From assembly GCA_007988785.1 (NCBI GenBank), contig BJUU01000004.1:124001-188000 (forward strand): a stretch of DNA of 64,000 bases, in the 5' to 3' direction. This document shows, one piece after another, positions 1 through 8,128 of this stretch. This DNA comes from Agrococcus baldri (GTDB lineage Bacteria; Actinomycetota; Actinomycetes; Actinomycetales; Microbacteriaceae). The translations under genes were made by a program, and so were the position numbers. Numbering within the stretch: the stretch's first letter is position 1; the number at the start of each line of letters is the position of its first letter. Under the pieces are notes generated by a model. The model saw nothing but the letters and a program-made list of their open reading frames with translations. It had not been told where the DNA came from and ran no database searches.

Positions 1-206
1 CGCCAGTGCGCGATGCCGACGATCTCGCCGTCGAGCTCGGCGACGAGCCCCCGGCTCTCGTGCGCCTCGTCGAGCAGCCAGCCCCAGACGCGCGCGACCA
101 CTGCTTCATCGCGCGCGTTCTTGTAGAAGGTGCGGTAGCCGTGGAAGAGCTCCGCCCACCGCTCCCGGTCATCCGCCGCTACTGCCCGCACGCTGATCTC
201 GCTCAT
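1..206 (-). CDS. GNAT-family N-acetyltransferase, N-terminal part (cut by window edge)
   Basis: Sixty-eight codons are visible, starting at ATG 206 and running off the left end of the window. The translation begins MSEISVRAVAADDRERWAEL and contains HGYRTFYK and GEIVGIAHWR, typical of the first helices and the beta2-beta4 strands of GNAT acetyltransferases, which move an acetyl group from acetyl-CoA to an amine. The acetyl-CoA loop is beyond the edge, so substrate cannot be guessed. A TAGCGT hexamer on the minus strand (218-213) lies 6 nt before the ATG with no Shine-Dalgarno, which suggests a leaderless mRNA and supports this start. Confidence 0.75.
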   Translation of the reverse strand, partial: MSEISVRAVAADDRERWAELFHGYRTFYKNARDEAVVARVWGWLLDEAHESRGLVAELDGEIVGIAHW

Positions 207-240
207 GCGCTCACGCTACGCCCGCCCGGCTCCCGCTCGG

Positions 241-320
241 GGACCCTGTGCACCCACGGGGACCCGGTGCAGCAGGTCCCTGTTGGTGGAACGGGTCCCT
301 GCCTGTGGTGGAAAGGGTTC
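241..320. repeat. degenerate copy of the GGTGCACC-core palindromic repeat
   Basis: This intergenic stretch repeats the pieces of the clearer element at 1404-1459: GGACC, then ACCCGGTGCAGCAGGTCCC (a decayed GGTGCACC core), then two GTGGAA(A/C)GGGT half arms. The symmetry is imperfect, so this looks like an older copy. It lies between the GNAT start and the 3' end of the next leftward gene. Confidence 0.55.
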
Positions 321-349
321 CTGCGGAGCGAGCTTCGGTGCCGCGGCCC

Positions 350-1294
350 TCAGGCGGCCGGCTGCGTCTCGGCGAAGGGACCACGCACCCGCGGGATGCC
401 GTAGGCGGTCAGGATGCGCTCGAGTCGCTCGGGGTGCAGCACGTCGTCCCACACCCAGTGCGCAGGGTCGCCGGTGAAGAGCAGTTCGTCGTCGCGGGCC
501 TTCTCCTGCATCAGCGCATCGGTGCCGCGCCTCCCCTGCTGCGCCGCGAGCTCGCCGTACTTCTGCTTGCCGTCGAACTCGCCGTAGACGGGCCGCCGCC
601 CGGGCCGGTTGAAGCGCATGTCGACGCGCCACCGGTTACCGGTCGGGCCCGTGACCCGCACTTGCAGCTCGGGTGCCGCGAAGCCGAGCTCGAAGACGCG
701 CACCCGGCTCCAGGATTCCCCTACCGACTCTGCGCGCGCATCCGCGAACTCGATCGCCCAGGCCCCCTGGGCGCGGCCGCGCGGGCTCTGGCGCGCCAGG
801 GCCTCGAACAGCTCCTCCTTGGTGACCAGTCGCCGGTGCAGGGCGTTGTCGATCGCTGCCACGGCGTCGACGGCCCGGCTGCGCCGCGCGAACTCCGCGA
901 GCGCATACGCGACCGAGCAGACCTGCAGCCCTCCGACCGAGACGACGTCTGTCTTGTCGAGGATGGCCGGGGCATGCACGACGCCGGCCTTCTTCTTCGC
1001 CGTCGACCTGCTCCCCGTCGTGTACACGGCCGGCGGCTCGAGACCGTAGGGGATGTCGTACTCCGCGAGCGCCGACTCGCGCGCGAAGATCGGCCGGGTG
1101 CGGGCGACGTGCACTGCCCGGATCCGCAGGCGGTAGGCAGCCCGACGGTCGGCGTCGTCGGCGACCGCGGCGTCGACGTAGATGCCGCGGCGCAGCCGGG
1201 AGAATCGTGCATCCCGCTCCGGCCGCGTGCCCGGCGACGAGGCCACCAGATCGCGCTTCGCCCGCACCGCCGCTCGCACCCCATCGTCATCCAT
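350..1294 (-). CDS. AbiEi-antitoxin-like / DUF559-like protein, 314 aa
   Basis: Predicted cytosolic protein of unknown role. The C-terminal third has the pattern EFDGKQKYG followed by ALMQEKARDDEL and a WVWDD segment, the layout of the restriction-endonuclease-like (DUF559/Vsr-like) domain found at the end of many actinobacterial proteins annotated as type IV AbiEi-family antitoxins. The N-terminal part (SRLRRGIYV, then ARTRPIFARESAL) resembles the winged-helix part of those proteins. No AbiEii-type nucleotidyltransferase partner is adjacent, so an antitoxin role is not supported by context. The start at ATG 1294 has GACGAT 7 nt upstream. Family assignment is from memory of the motif layout. 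Confidence 0.65.
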   Translation of the reverse strand: MDDDGVRAAVRAKRDLVASSPGTRPERDARFSRLRRGIYVDAAVADDADRRAAYRLRIRAVHVARTRPIFARESALAEYDIPYGLEPPAVYTTGSRSTAKKKAGVVHAPAILDKTDVVSVGGLQVCSVAYALAEFARRSRAVDAVAAIDNALHRRLVTKEELFEALARQSPRGRAQGAWAIEFADARAESVGESWSRVRVFELGFAAPELQVRVTGPTGNRWRVDMRFNRPGRRPVYGEFDGKQKYGELAAQQGRRGTDALMQEKARDDELLFTGDPAHWVWDDVLHPERLERILTAYGIPRVRGPFAETQPAA

Positions 1295-1403
1295 GGCGTG
1301 GATCGTCGCGGATGAGCGCTCGGGTCGTGGACTCGCGGTACGGCCCCTGTGGAGAAGCGAGCGCGGTTCGGGATCACTCTCCGTGCCGACCCGCCCCCGA
1401 GGA

Positions 1404-1459
1404 GACCCCTTTCACCCGCGGGGACCTGGTGCACCGGGTCCCCGCGGGTGAAAGGGGTC
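1404..1459. repeat. perfect 23-bp inverted repeat with GGTGCACC core
   Basis: The arms 1404-1426 (GACCCCTTTCACCCG...) and 1437-1459 (...CGGGTGAAAGGGGTC) are exact reverse complements, separated by 10 nt containing GGTGCACC. It lies between the divergent genes at 350-1294 and 1570-5691. A full-length transcript would form a very stable hairpin, but there is no T-run after it, so it is not a standard terminator. Related copies are at 241-320 and, inside cydDC, at 59987-60046. Confidence 0.85.
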
Positions 1460-1569
1460 CCGTTCCGCGAGTGGGCGGATGCGCGGGCGGGCGAGCGGGG
1501 CGGACGCGCGACAGGCGAGCGGTTGCGCGGGGCGCGCAGGCGCGCAGCCCCGTGCGGGAGAATGGCGGG

Positions 1570-4500
1570 ATGCGCATCGAGTACCCGGCCGAGCTTCCGG
1601 TCAGCGAGGCGCGCGACGAGATCACGGCGCTGATCCGCGACCACCAGGTGGTGATCGTCGCGGGCGCCACCGGCTCGGGCAAGACCACCCAGCTGCCGAA
1701 GATGCTGCTCGAGCTCGGCCGCACGAGCATCGGCCACACGCAGCCGCGCAGGCTCGCCGCCCGCACGATCGCCGAGCGCCTCGCCGAAGAGCTGGGCGTC
1801 GAGATGGGCAGCGAGGTCGGCTACAAGGTGCGCTTCACCGACCAGGTGAGCCAGGCGACCCGCATCAAGGTGATGACCGACGGCATCCTGCTCGCCGAGA
1901 TGCATCGCGACCGCGACCTCAAGCAGTACGACGCGATCATCATCGACGAGGCGCACGAGCGCAGCCTCACGATCGACTTCCTCATCGGCTACCTCAAGCG
2001 CCTGCTCCCCCGCCGCCCCGACCTGAAGGTCGTCGTCACGAGCGCGACCATCGACCCGGAGTCGTTCAGCCGCCACTTCGACGACGCCCCCATCATCGAG
2101 GTCTCCGGGCGCACGTTCCCGGTCGACATCCGCTACCGCCCGCTCGTCGCCGAGGCGCAGCCCGGCACGAAGGGGGCGGATGCGTCGGAGGACGACGACG
2201 AGGACGCCCACGTCGATCTCGACCCCGTCGACGGCATCGCGGCGGCGCTGCAGGAGATCGAGCGCGACGACGCGGGCGACGTGCTGGTGTTCCTGCCGAG
2301 CGAGGCCGACATCCGCGACGCGCAGGATCAGCTGCAGGGCCGCCTCGGCCAGCACACCGAGATCCTGCCGCTCTACGGCCGCCTCAGCGCCGCCGACCAG
2401 CACCGGGTCTTCGAGCGCAGCAGCCGCGCCGGCGTGCGGCGTCGGGTCGTGCTCGCCACCAATGTGGCGGAGACGAGCCTGACCGTGCCGGGCATCCGTC
2501 ACGTGATCGACACGGGCACGGCCCGCATCTCGCGCTACTCGGCGCGCTCGAAGGTGCAGCGGCTGCCGATCGAGGCGATCAGCCAGGCGAGCGCCAACCA
2601 GCGCTCGGGGCGCGCGGGGCGCGTGGCGCCGGGCATCGCGATCAGGCTCTACTCGCAAGGAGACTTCGAGAAGCGGCCGGCGTTCACCGACCCCGAGATC
2701 CTGCGCACGAACCTCGCGGCGGTCATCCTGCAGGCGGCGAGCCTGGGGCTGGGGCCGCTCGCCGAGTTCCCGTTCCTGCAGCCGCCGGCCGCGCGCGACA
2801 TCAAGGACGGCAACGACCTGCTGCTCGAGCTCGGCGCCATCAGCCCGGCCGGCAAGATCACGAAGATCGGGCGCGAGCTGGCGCGGCTGCCCGTCGATCC
2901 GAGGTTCGGGCGGATGGCCGTGGCCGGCCGGGACGCGGGCGTCGCCCACGAGGTCATCGCGATCGTCGCGGGGCTGACCATCCAGGATCCGCGGGAGCGG
3001 CCGCTCGAGCGCCGCGAGGAGGCCGACCGGCTGCACGCGCGCTTCGCCGACCCGACGAGCGACTTCATCACGCTGCTGGCGCTGTGGCGGTACCTGCAGG
3101 AGCAGCAGGCGGCGCTGTCGGGGAACGCGTTCCGGCGGCTGTGCAAGCGGGAGCACCTGAACTTCCTGCGGGTGCGGGAGTGGCAGGACGTGGTGCGGCA
3201 GCTGACGCGCGCCTTGGGCCTGAGGCGGGAGGTCCTTTCGGACCTCTCGCGGCCCCATGGCGCCGACGCCCGTCCCGGGCGTCGGGAGACCGTCGATGCT
3301 GGCGAGCAGCCCGCGAGCCGGCAGGTCGAGGAGCGCGCGGCCGAAGGCCGCTCGCGTCACGAGACCGCAGGCGCCGACCGGTCTCGTGACGCGTCGCCGC
3401 TGCGCGACGGCGCTCCTCGACCTACGGAAGGTGCCGCCGACCGGTCTCGTGACGCGTCGGCGCGAAGCGCCGGCGCTCCTCGACCTACGGAGGGGGACGG
3501 CGCTCCTCGACCTGCGATCTCCGTCGACGCGACCGCCGTGCACAAGGCGCTGCTGAGCGGGCTGCTCGGCCGCATCGGCGTGCGCGACGAGACCGGCAAG
3601 GCGCAGCAGGCGCGACCCGGCGAGAGCAAGCGCCAGCACGAGCGCCGCACCCGCCAGCGCGCCGAGTTCCTGGGGGCGCGCGGCGCGCGATTCCAGCTGT
3701 TCCCGGGCTCCGCCCTGGCCAAGCAGCCCCCGCAGGCGGTCATGGCCGCCGAGCTCGTCGAGACGAGCCGGCTCTTCGCCCGCACCGCCGCATCCATCGA
3801 CCTCGCCTGGGCAGAGCCGCTCGCCGGTGACCTCGTCAAGCGCCAGGTGAGCGAGCCCCACTGGGAGCGCAAGCAGGGGGCCGTCGTCGCCTACGAGAAG
3901 GTGACGCTGTTCGGGGTGCCGATCGTCGAGCGGCGGCGCGTGCAGTACGCCCGCATCGATGCCGAGCACGCGCGCGAGCTATTCATCCGGCACGCGCTCG
4001 TCGAGGGCGAGTGGGACAGCCCGCAGGAGTTCGACAGGAAGAACCGTGAGCTGCGGCGCGAGATCGAGCGGCTCGAGGAGCGCCAGCGGCGCCGCGACCT
4101 GCTGGTCGGCGACGAGGCGGTGTTCGACTTCTTCGACGCGCGCATCCCCGCCGACGTCGCCTCGACGCGCGGCTTCGAGGGCTGGTGGCGCACGGCCCGC
4201 GAGGCGACGCCCGAGCTGCTGACCATGACCCGCGAGGATCTCACGGGCGAGGATGCGCGGGTCGACCAGGAGCAGTTCCCCACCAGGTGGGTGCAGGGCG
4301 AGCAGCGGCTGCGGCTCAGCTACCGCTTCGAGCCGGGCAGCGCCGACGACGGCCTCACGGTGCACGTGCCGCTCGCCGTGCTGCCGAGGCTCAGCGAGGC
4401 GGGCTTCGACTGGCTCGTGCCGGGCATGCGCGAAGAGCTGCTGACGGCGATGATCAAGAGCCTGCCCAAGCACATCCGCAAGCACGTGGTGCCGGCGGCC

Positions 4501-5691
4501 GACTGGGCGCGCAGCATGCTGGCCGAGCTGCCGGCGCAGCCCGGCGAGGCGGGCCAGGGCGAGGCAGGCCGGGGCGCGCGCTCGCTCGCCGAGGTGCTCG
4601 CGTCGCGCATCAGCCGCACCGCCTACGTGCAGGCCACGGGCGACGACGTCGACTGGGGACGCATCCCCGAGCACCTCAAGCCCACCTTCGCGGTCGAGGA
4701 TGCCCGGGGTCGCCGCCTCGGGCAGGGCCGGGAGCTCGAGGCGCTCAAGCGGCGCTTCGGGCAGCAGGCGACGGCGCAGGTGGCGAAGGCCGCCGTGAAG
4801 GTGACGAGCGATCTGGAGCGCGACGAGGTGGCCGGCTTCGACACCGACCTGCCCGCCCACATCGACGTCAAGCAGGGCGGCAACACGGTGCGCGCCTATC
4901 CGGGCTACGCGATCACGGGCAAGGGCGGCGCGGGCAAGGGTGGCGGCGCGAGGGTCGGCATCCGGCTCGCGAGCACCCGCGAGGCGCAGCAGCGCGACCA
5001 GCGCGCGGCCGTGCGCGCGCTGCTGCAGCAGCAGGTGCCGAGCCCCGCGCCGTACGTGCAGGCGAACCTGACGGGCGCCGAGAAGCTGGCGCTCGGCGCG
5101 AGCCCCTACCCCTCGACCGACCGGCTCTTCGACGACCTGATGCTCGCGATCATCGACGCCGAGCTCGGTGCCGCGCCGCCCGCGACCTCGCAGGAGTTCG
5201 AGGCGCTGCGGGCGCGGGTCGCCGACGGCCTCGTCGACCGGCTGTTCGCGCTGGCGAGCCAGGTGGCGCGCATCCTCACGGCCGCCCGGAACGCCGACAG
5301 GGCCATCCGCGAGGGCGCGAGCCTGGCGCACATGGCGGCGCTCGCCGACGCCCGAGCCAATCTCGAGCAGCTGATCTTCGACCGCTTCGTCAGCAGCACG
5401 GGGCTCGAGCGGCTGCCGCGGCTCGAGGTCTACGTGCGGGCGATCGGGCACCGCGTCGCGCGGCTGCCCGAGACCGCCAACCGCGACCGCACCTGGATGA
5501 CCGAGGTCGAGCAGGCCACCGCCCTCTACACGGCGGCCGGCGGCACGCTGCCGCTCAAGGACGGTGCGGCGGATGCGCTGGTCGCCGCCCGCTGGATGCT
5601 CGAGGAGCTGCGCGTCAGCCTCTTCGCGCAGCAGCTCGGCACGTCCGGACCCGTCAGCCTCCAGCGCATCCGCAAGACGCTCGCGCCGTGA
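1570..5691 (+). CDS. hrpA: ATP-dependent RNA helicase HrpA, with a repeat-derived insert
   Basis: DEAH-box RNA helicase of 1373 aa, which unwinds RNA using ATP in the cytosol. Walker A GATGSGKTT is at residues 32-40, the DEAH box at 126-129, then SAT and the QRSGRAGR motif VI, followed by the HA2/OB region and the long DUF3418-type C-terminal domain of HrpA (KLALGASPYPS region onward). HrpA proteins are usually about 1300 aa. The excess is explained by a roughly 95-residue low-complexity segment (about residues 554-648) between LTRAL and VHKALLSGLLGRIG, built from palindromic repeats in frame. The reading frame is open upstream, but ATG 1570 has GAGAAT 6 nt before it and starts where the family starts. 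It appears to be transcribed alone. Confidence 0.95.
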   Translation: MRIEYPAELPVSEARDEITALIRDHQVVIVAGATGSGKTTQLPKMLLELGRTSIGHTQPRRLAARTIAERLAEELGVEMGSEVGYKVRFTDQVSQATRIKVMTDGILLAEMHRDRDLKQYDAIIIDEAHERSLTIDFLIGYLKRLLPRRPDLKVVVTSATIDPESFSRHFDDAPIIEVSGRTFPVDIRYRPLVAEAQPGTKGADASEDDDEDAHVDLDPVDGIAAALQEIERDDAGDVLVFLPSEADIRDAQDQLQGRLGQHTEILPLYGRLSAADQHRVFERSSRAGVRRRVVLATNVAETSLTVPGIRHVIDTGTARISRYSARSKVQRLPIEAISQASANQRSGRAGRVAPGIAIRLYSQGDFEKRPAFTDPEILRTNLAAVILQAASLGLGPLAEFPFLQPPAARDIKDGNDLLLELGAISPAGKITKIGRELARLPVDPRFGRMAVAGRDAGVAHEVIAIVAGLTIQDPRERPLERREEADRLHARFADPTSDFITLLALWRYLQEQQAALSGNAFRRLCKREHLNFLRVREWQDVVRQLTRALGLRREVLSDLSRPHGADARPGRRETVDAGEQPASRQVEERAAEGRSRHETAGADRSRDASPLRDGAPRPTEGAADRSRDASARSAGAPRPTEGDGAPRPAISVDATAVHKALLSGLLGRIGVRDETGKAQQARPGESKRQHERRTRQRAEFLGARGARFQLFPGSALAKQPPQAVMAAELVETSRLFARTAASIDLAWAEPLAGDLVKRQVSEPHWERKQGAVVAYEKVTLFGVPIVERRRVQYARIDAEHARELFIRHALVEGEWDSPQEFDRKNRELRREIERLEERQRRRDLLVGDEAVFDFFDARIPADVASTRGFEGWWRTAREATPELLTMTREDLTGEDARVDQEQFPTRWVQGEQRLRLSYRFEPGSADDGLTVHVPLAVLPRLSEAGFDWLVPGMREELLTAMIKSLPKHIRKHVVPAADWARSMLAELPAQPGEAGQGEAGRGARSLAEVLASRISRTAYVQATGDDVDWGRIPEHLKPTFAVEDARGRRLGQGRELEALKRRFGQQATAQVAKAAVKVTSDLERDEVAGFDTDLPAHIDVKQGGNTVRAYPGYAITGKGGAGKGGGARVGIRLASTREAQQRDQRAAVRALLQQQVPSPAPYVQANLTGAEKLALGASPYPSTDRLFDDLMLAIIDAELGAAPPATSQEFEALRARVADGLVDRLFALASQVARILTAARNADRAIREGASLAHMAALADARANLEQLIFDRFVSSTGLERLPRLEVYVRAIGHRVARLPETANRDRTWMTEVEQATALYTAAGGTLPLKDGAADALVAARWMLEELRVSLFAQQLGTSGPVSLQRIRKTLAP
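3229..3512. repeat. cluster of palindromes and REP-like repeats inside hrpA
   Basis: Inside the hrpA frame lie a hairpin (GAGGTCC-TTTC-GGACCTC, 3229-3246), a second hairpin (CCGACGCCCG/CGGGCGTCGG, 3263-3285), then a forward REP-like unit (3324-3366, GGTCGAGGAGCG ... GTCACGAGACC), two inverted units (3380-3422 and 3443-3485) and a partial unit (3499-3512). None introduces a stop. The same unit recurs at 25630-25664, 26387-26466 and 59283-59325. Confidence 0.85.
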
Positions 5692-5705
5692 CGTCCGCGA
5701 CGGCG

Positions 5706-5784
5706 GCCCGGCAGATGCATGCTCCCGAGGCCACAGAGCTGGATCATCCAGCCATGCACGCTCCGCGGACGAGATCTGCCGGGC
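5706..5784. repeat. nested inverted repeat downstream of hrpA
   Basis: Outer arms GCCCGGCAGAT (5706-5716) and ATCTGCCGGGC (5774-5784) are exact reverse complements, and a perfect inner palindrome CTGGATCATCCAG sits at 5739-5751. The 79-bp element fills most of the gap between hrpA and the next gene. It could be an RNA terminator for hrpA or another intergenic repeat family; there is no T-run. Confidence 0.6.
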
Positions 5785-5811
5785 TCCGCGCGGCAATAGC
5801 CTGGAGGCACC

Positions 5812-6159
5812 ATGGATGACACCCGCTACGGCCCGAACTTCCAGCGCAACGCGCTCGCCCCCGGCATCATCGCCGCGCTCGCGCTGGTCGCGGCGCAGCT
5901 GTGGCTGGCGGGCGCGTGGGATGAGGTGCTGCGCTACGTGATCGCGATCCTGGCGCTCATCGTGGCGTGGTTCGCGATCCAGGCGAGGCACTGGTGGTGG
6001 GTGCCGGTGTTCGGCGCGATCGCGGTGATCTGGAACCCGGTCGTGCCCTTCGAGTGGAGCACGCCGGGGCAGGTCGCGTTCTGGTTCTGGGCGCACCTGG
6101 TGGCCGCGGTCCTGTTCGTCGCCGCCGGCTTCCTCATCAAGACGCGCGCCGAGGAGTAG
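5812..6159 (+). CDS. small integral membrane protein (DUF6804-like), 115 aa
   Basis: Short protein with about four hydrophobic helices (around residues 15-33, 40-56, 61-78 and 88-108). The stretch YVIAILALIVAWFAIQARHW followed by WWVPVFGAIAVIWNPV matches the pattern of DUF6804 membrane proteins common in Microbacteriaceae; I rely on memory for that name. Function is unknown. ATG 5812 has GGAGG a few bases upstream and TAGCCT 9 nt upstream, so it may be weakly leadered. It stands alone between hrpA and a lipoprotein gene. Confidence 0.7.
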   Translation: MDDTRYGPNFQRNALAPGIIAALALVAAQLWLAGAWDEVLRYVIAILALIVAWFAIQARHWWWVPVFGAIAVIWNPVVPFEWSTPGQVAFWFWAHLVAAVLFVAAGFLIKTRAEE

Positions 6160-6229
6160 CGGCGGGAAGCCGCGAGGCAGCCGCCCGGCGGTCAGCCGAC
6201 TCGGATGCGGGCCAGATAGCCTCCCGCGC

Positions 6230-6865
6230 ATGTCCCCCGCCACGCGCATCCGCCCCGCACTCCTCATCGCCGCGAGCGCCGCGGCCCTCGTGCTCGTCGG
6301 CTGCGCGCCGCCGGCGACCGAGCCGAGCGAGACGCCGGTGCAGGAGTCGCACGCGCCGCCCGCCGAGACGCAGGCCGAGACCTCCCCGCCCGAGACCACG
6401 GAGAGCGACGCGGCCGAGGAGACGCCCGCCCCCGATGCGCAGGGCGGCACCCTCGAGCAGTGCCCGGACGCGCTCGCCGAGGCCTGGCTGCACCTGGGCA
6501 CGGGCGACGACGTGACGGCGGCCGAGTACGGCCCGCGCGCGATCGAGGCGGGCCTGCAGCCGGGCGGCGACGCCGAGGTCGTGTGCGCCGTCGGGCTCGA
6601 CGACCCCGAGGGCGCCTTCTCGTTCGCGCTCACGGTGCTGCGGGGCGAGGAGGTGCCGGCCGCCGTCGAGTCGGCCGCGCTGGCGGCGGGGCTGACGGCG
6701 CAGGAGGGCGGCCGCAGCGGCGTCATCGCCGAGTACGCGAACGACGACGGCACCGAGCTGCACACGCTGTACGAGCCGGGCGATCAGGTGGTGTCGATGG
6801 GCGGCATCGACGAGCCCGAGGGCGCCTACCTGCTCGAGGGCACGCGGGCCACCGCAGAGCCCTAG
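6230..6865 (+). CDS. secreted lipoprotein, unknown function, 211 aa
   Basis: The N-terminus has a basic start, a hydrophobic core and a lipobox (LVLVGC, Cys about residue 25), so it should be lipid-anchored on the outer face of the membrane. Residues about 27-75 are a Pro/Thr/Glu-rich linker, followed by a roughly 130-residue globular part (LEQCPDALAEAWL ... VVCAVGLDD ... TLYEPGDQVVSM). The two cysteines in the folded part could pair. I do not recognise the family. TAGCCT lies 7 nt before ATG 6230, a leaderless arrangement. The MFS gene follows after 9 nt. Confidence 0.7.
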   Translation: MSPATRIRPALLIAASAAALVLVGCAPPATEPSETPVQESHAPPAETQAETSPPETTESDAAEETPAPDAQGGTLEQCPDALAEAWLHLGTGDDVTAAEYGPRAIEAGLQPGGDAEVVCAVGLDDPEGAFSFALTVLRGEEVPAAVESAALAAGLTAQEGGRSGVIAEYANDDGTELHTLYEPGDQVVSMGGIDEPEGAYLLEGTRATAEP

Positions 6866-6868
6866 GAT
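6863..6868 (+). promoter_or_regulatory. -10 element overlapping a stop codon
   Basis: TAGGAT starts with the TAG stop of the lipoprotein gene and ends 6 nt before the GTG start of the MFS gene. If used, the MFS mRNA would be leaderless and independent of the upstream gene although the two look like an operon. Confidence 0.45.
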
Positions 6869-6874
6869 CTCCTG

Positions 6875-8077
6875 GTGCGCACATATGCCGAGGTGCTGAG
6901 GGTTCCGGGGCTGGCGCGCATCATCTTCGCGCAGCTGATCGCCCGGTTCCCGGCGGGCATGCTCTCGCTCGGCATCCTCATGCACATGGAGCACCAGCAC
7001 GGCTCCTACACGGCCGCCGGCCTCGTGCTCGCGGCGTTCTCGATCGGCATGGCCGTCGCCGGGCCCTTCGTCTCGCGCCTCATGAGCCGCTTCGGCACCA
7101 CCACGGTGCTGCTGGTGACGGCGCTGGTCTCGAGCGCGGCGCTGCTGGCGATGGCGGTGCTCGAGGTGTCGTTGTGGGCGGATGTGGTGGCGGGCGTCGT
7201 GGCCGGAGCCGCCATGCCGCCGGTGGTGCCGACCGTGCGCACGCTGTACCCGCGCATGGTGCCGCAGCGGCTGCTGGCGCCGCTGTTCTCGTTCGACGCG
7301 GCGCTGCAGGAGATCATCTGGGTGTTCGGGCCGGTGCTGCTGACGCTGTTGGTCGCGGCCGTCGGCACGGGGCCGGCGCTGCTGGTGACGATCGGCATCC
7401 AGCTGGCGGGCGCGGCCCTGTTCATCGCCTCCCCGCAGGTGCGCAGGCTGCGCATCCCGCCGACGACGCGCAAGCTGGGCCGGGTGCTGCGCAAGCCGCC
7501 GGTGCTGCTCTCGGTGGTCGTCTCTGCCATGTTCATCGGCGGCTTCGCGGCGGTCGAGGCGGGCGTGGTGGCGACGTTCGGCGAGGGCGCGCTCGAGGCG
7601 GGCGTCGTGCTGGGCGTCTCGGCGATCGGCTCGCTCATGGGCGGCTTCGCCGTCGGCAGCCGCGGCATCACGCCGTGGTCGGTGGCGATCCGGCTGTCGA
7701 TCGTGCTGCTGGGCATGCTGATCGCGCTGCCGATGACCGAGGTGGTGGGCCTGTCGATCGCACTGTTCATCGCGGGGCTCGGCACGGCGCCGGCGCTCGC
7801 GGCGTTCTCGGCGATCATCGCGGGCACCGTGAAGTTCGCTGACACCCCCGAGGCCTATGCCTGGATCGGCACCGGCCAGCTGCTGGGCGCGGCCGTCGGC
7901 TCGGCGGTCGCGGGTGTCGCGATCGACGCGGTGGGCGGCGTCGGCGGCGTCTGGGTGGGTGCGGTGATGGTGGCGATCGCGGCGGCCGTCGCCGCGATCT
8001 TCCGCCGCCACCAGCCCGACCTGCGGCACGGCATCGGCGAGCCGCCCGACACGGCGCCGGTCGAGCTGCCGCGCTAG
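6875..8077 (+). CDS. MFS transporter, 400 aa
   Basis: Twelve-helix major facilitator of the inner membrane. The first loop has ARFPAGMLSLGILMHM and the 2-3 loop SRLMSRFGTTTVLL, the usual acidic/basic turn of MFS proteins, and hydrophobic segments continue to about residue 375. The cargo cannot be inferred; size and shape are those of drug or metabolite exporters of the DHA1 type. The start is GTG 6875, with TAGGAT 6 nt upstream. No regulator is adjacent. Confidence 0.8.
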   Translation: MRTYAEVLRVPGLARIIFAQLIARFPAGMLSLGILMHMEHQHGSYTAAGLVLAAFSIGMAVAGPFVSRLMSRFGTTTVLLVTALVSSAALLAMAVLEVSLWADVVAGVVAGAAMPPVVPTVRTLYPRMVPQRLLAPLFSFDAALQEIIWVFGPVLLTLLVAAVGTGPALLVTIGIQLAGAALFIASPQVRRLRIPPTTRKLGRVLRKPPVLLSVVVSAMFIGGFAAVEAGVVATFGEGALEAGVVLGVSAIGSLMGGFAVGSRGITPWSVAIRLSIVLLGMLIALPMTEVVGLSIALFIAGLGTAPALAAFSAIIAGTVKFADTPEAYAWIGTGQLLGAAVGSAVAGVAIDAVGGVGGVWVGAVMVAIAAAVAAIFRRHQPDLRHGIGEPPDTAPVELPR

Positions 8078-8128
8078 GTCGCGCCCCGCCACCGCGCCGT
8101 GCCGGATGCGGCGCGTAGGGTGGGCCGC

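Noticed and set aside
350..1294. AbiE type IV toxin-antitoxin system
   Set aside because: The protein has AbiEi-like and DUF559-like parts, but no AbiEii nucleotidyltransferase toxin is adjacent.
721..3969. Very long open frame on the minus strand opposite hrpA, with similar frames opposite glpD, the GT1 and PLP-enzyme genes, and cydDC
   Set aside because: They are the expected antisense shadow of very GC-rich codons; their translations are Arg/His/Pro/Asp-rich and show no domain, while the plus-strand frames carry clear motifs.
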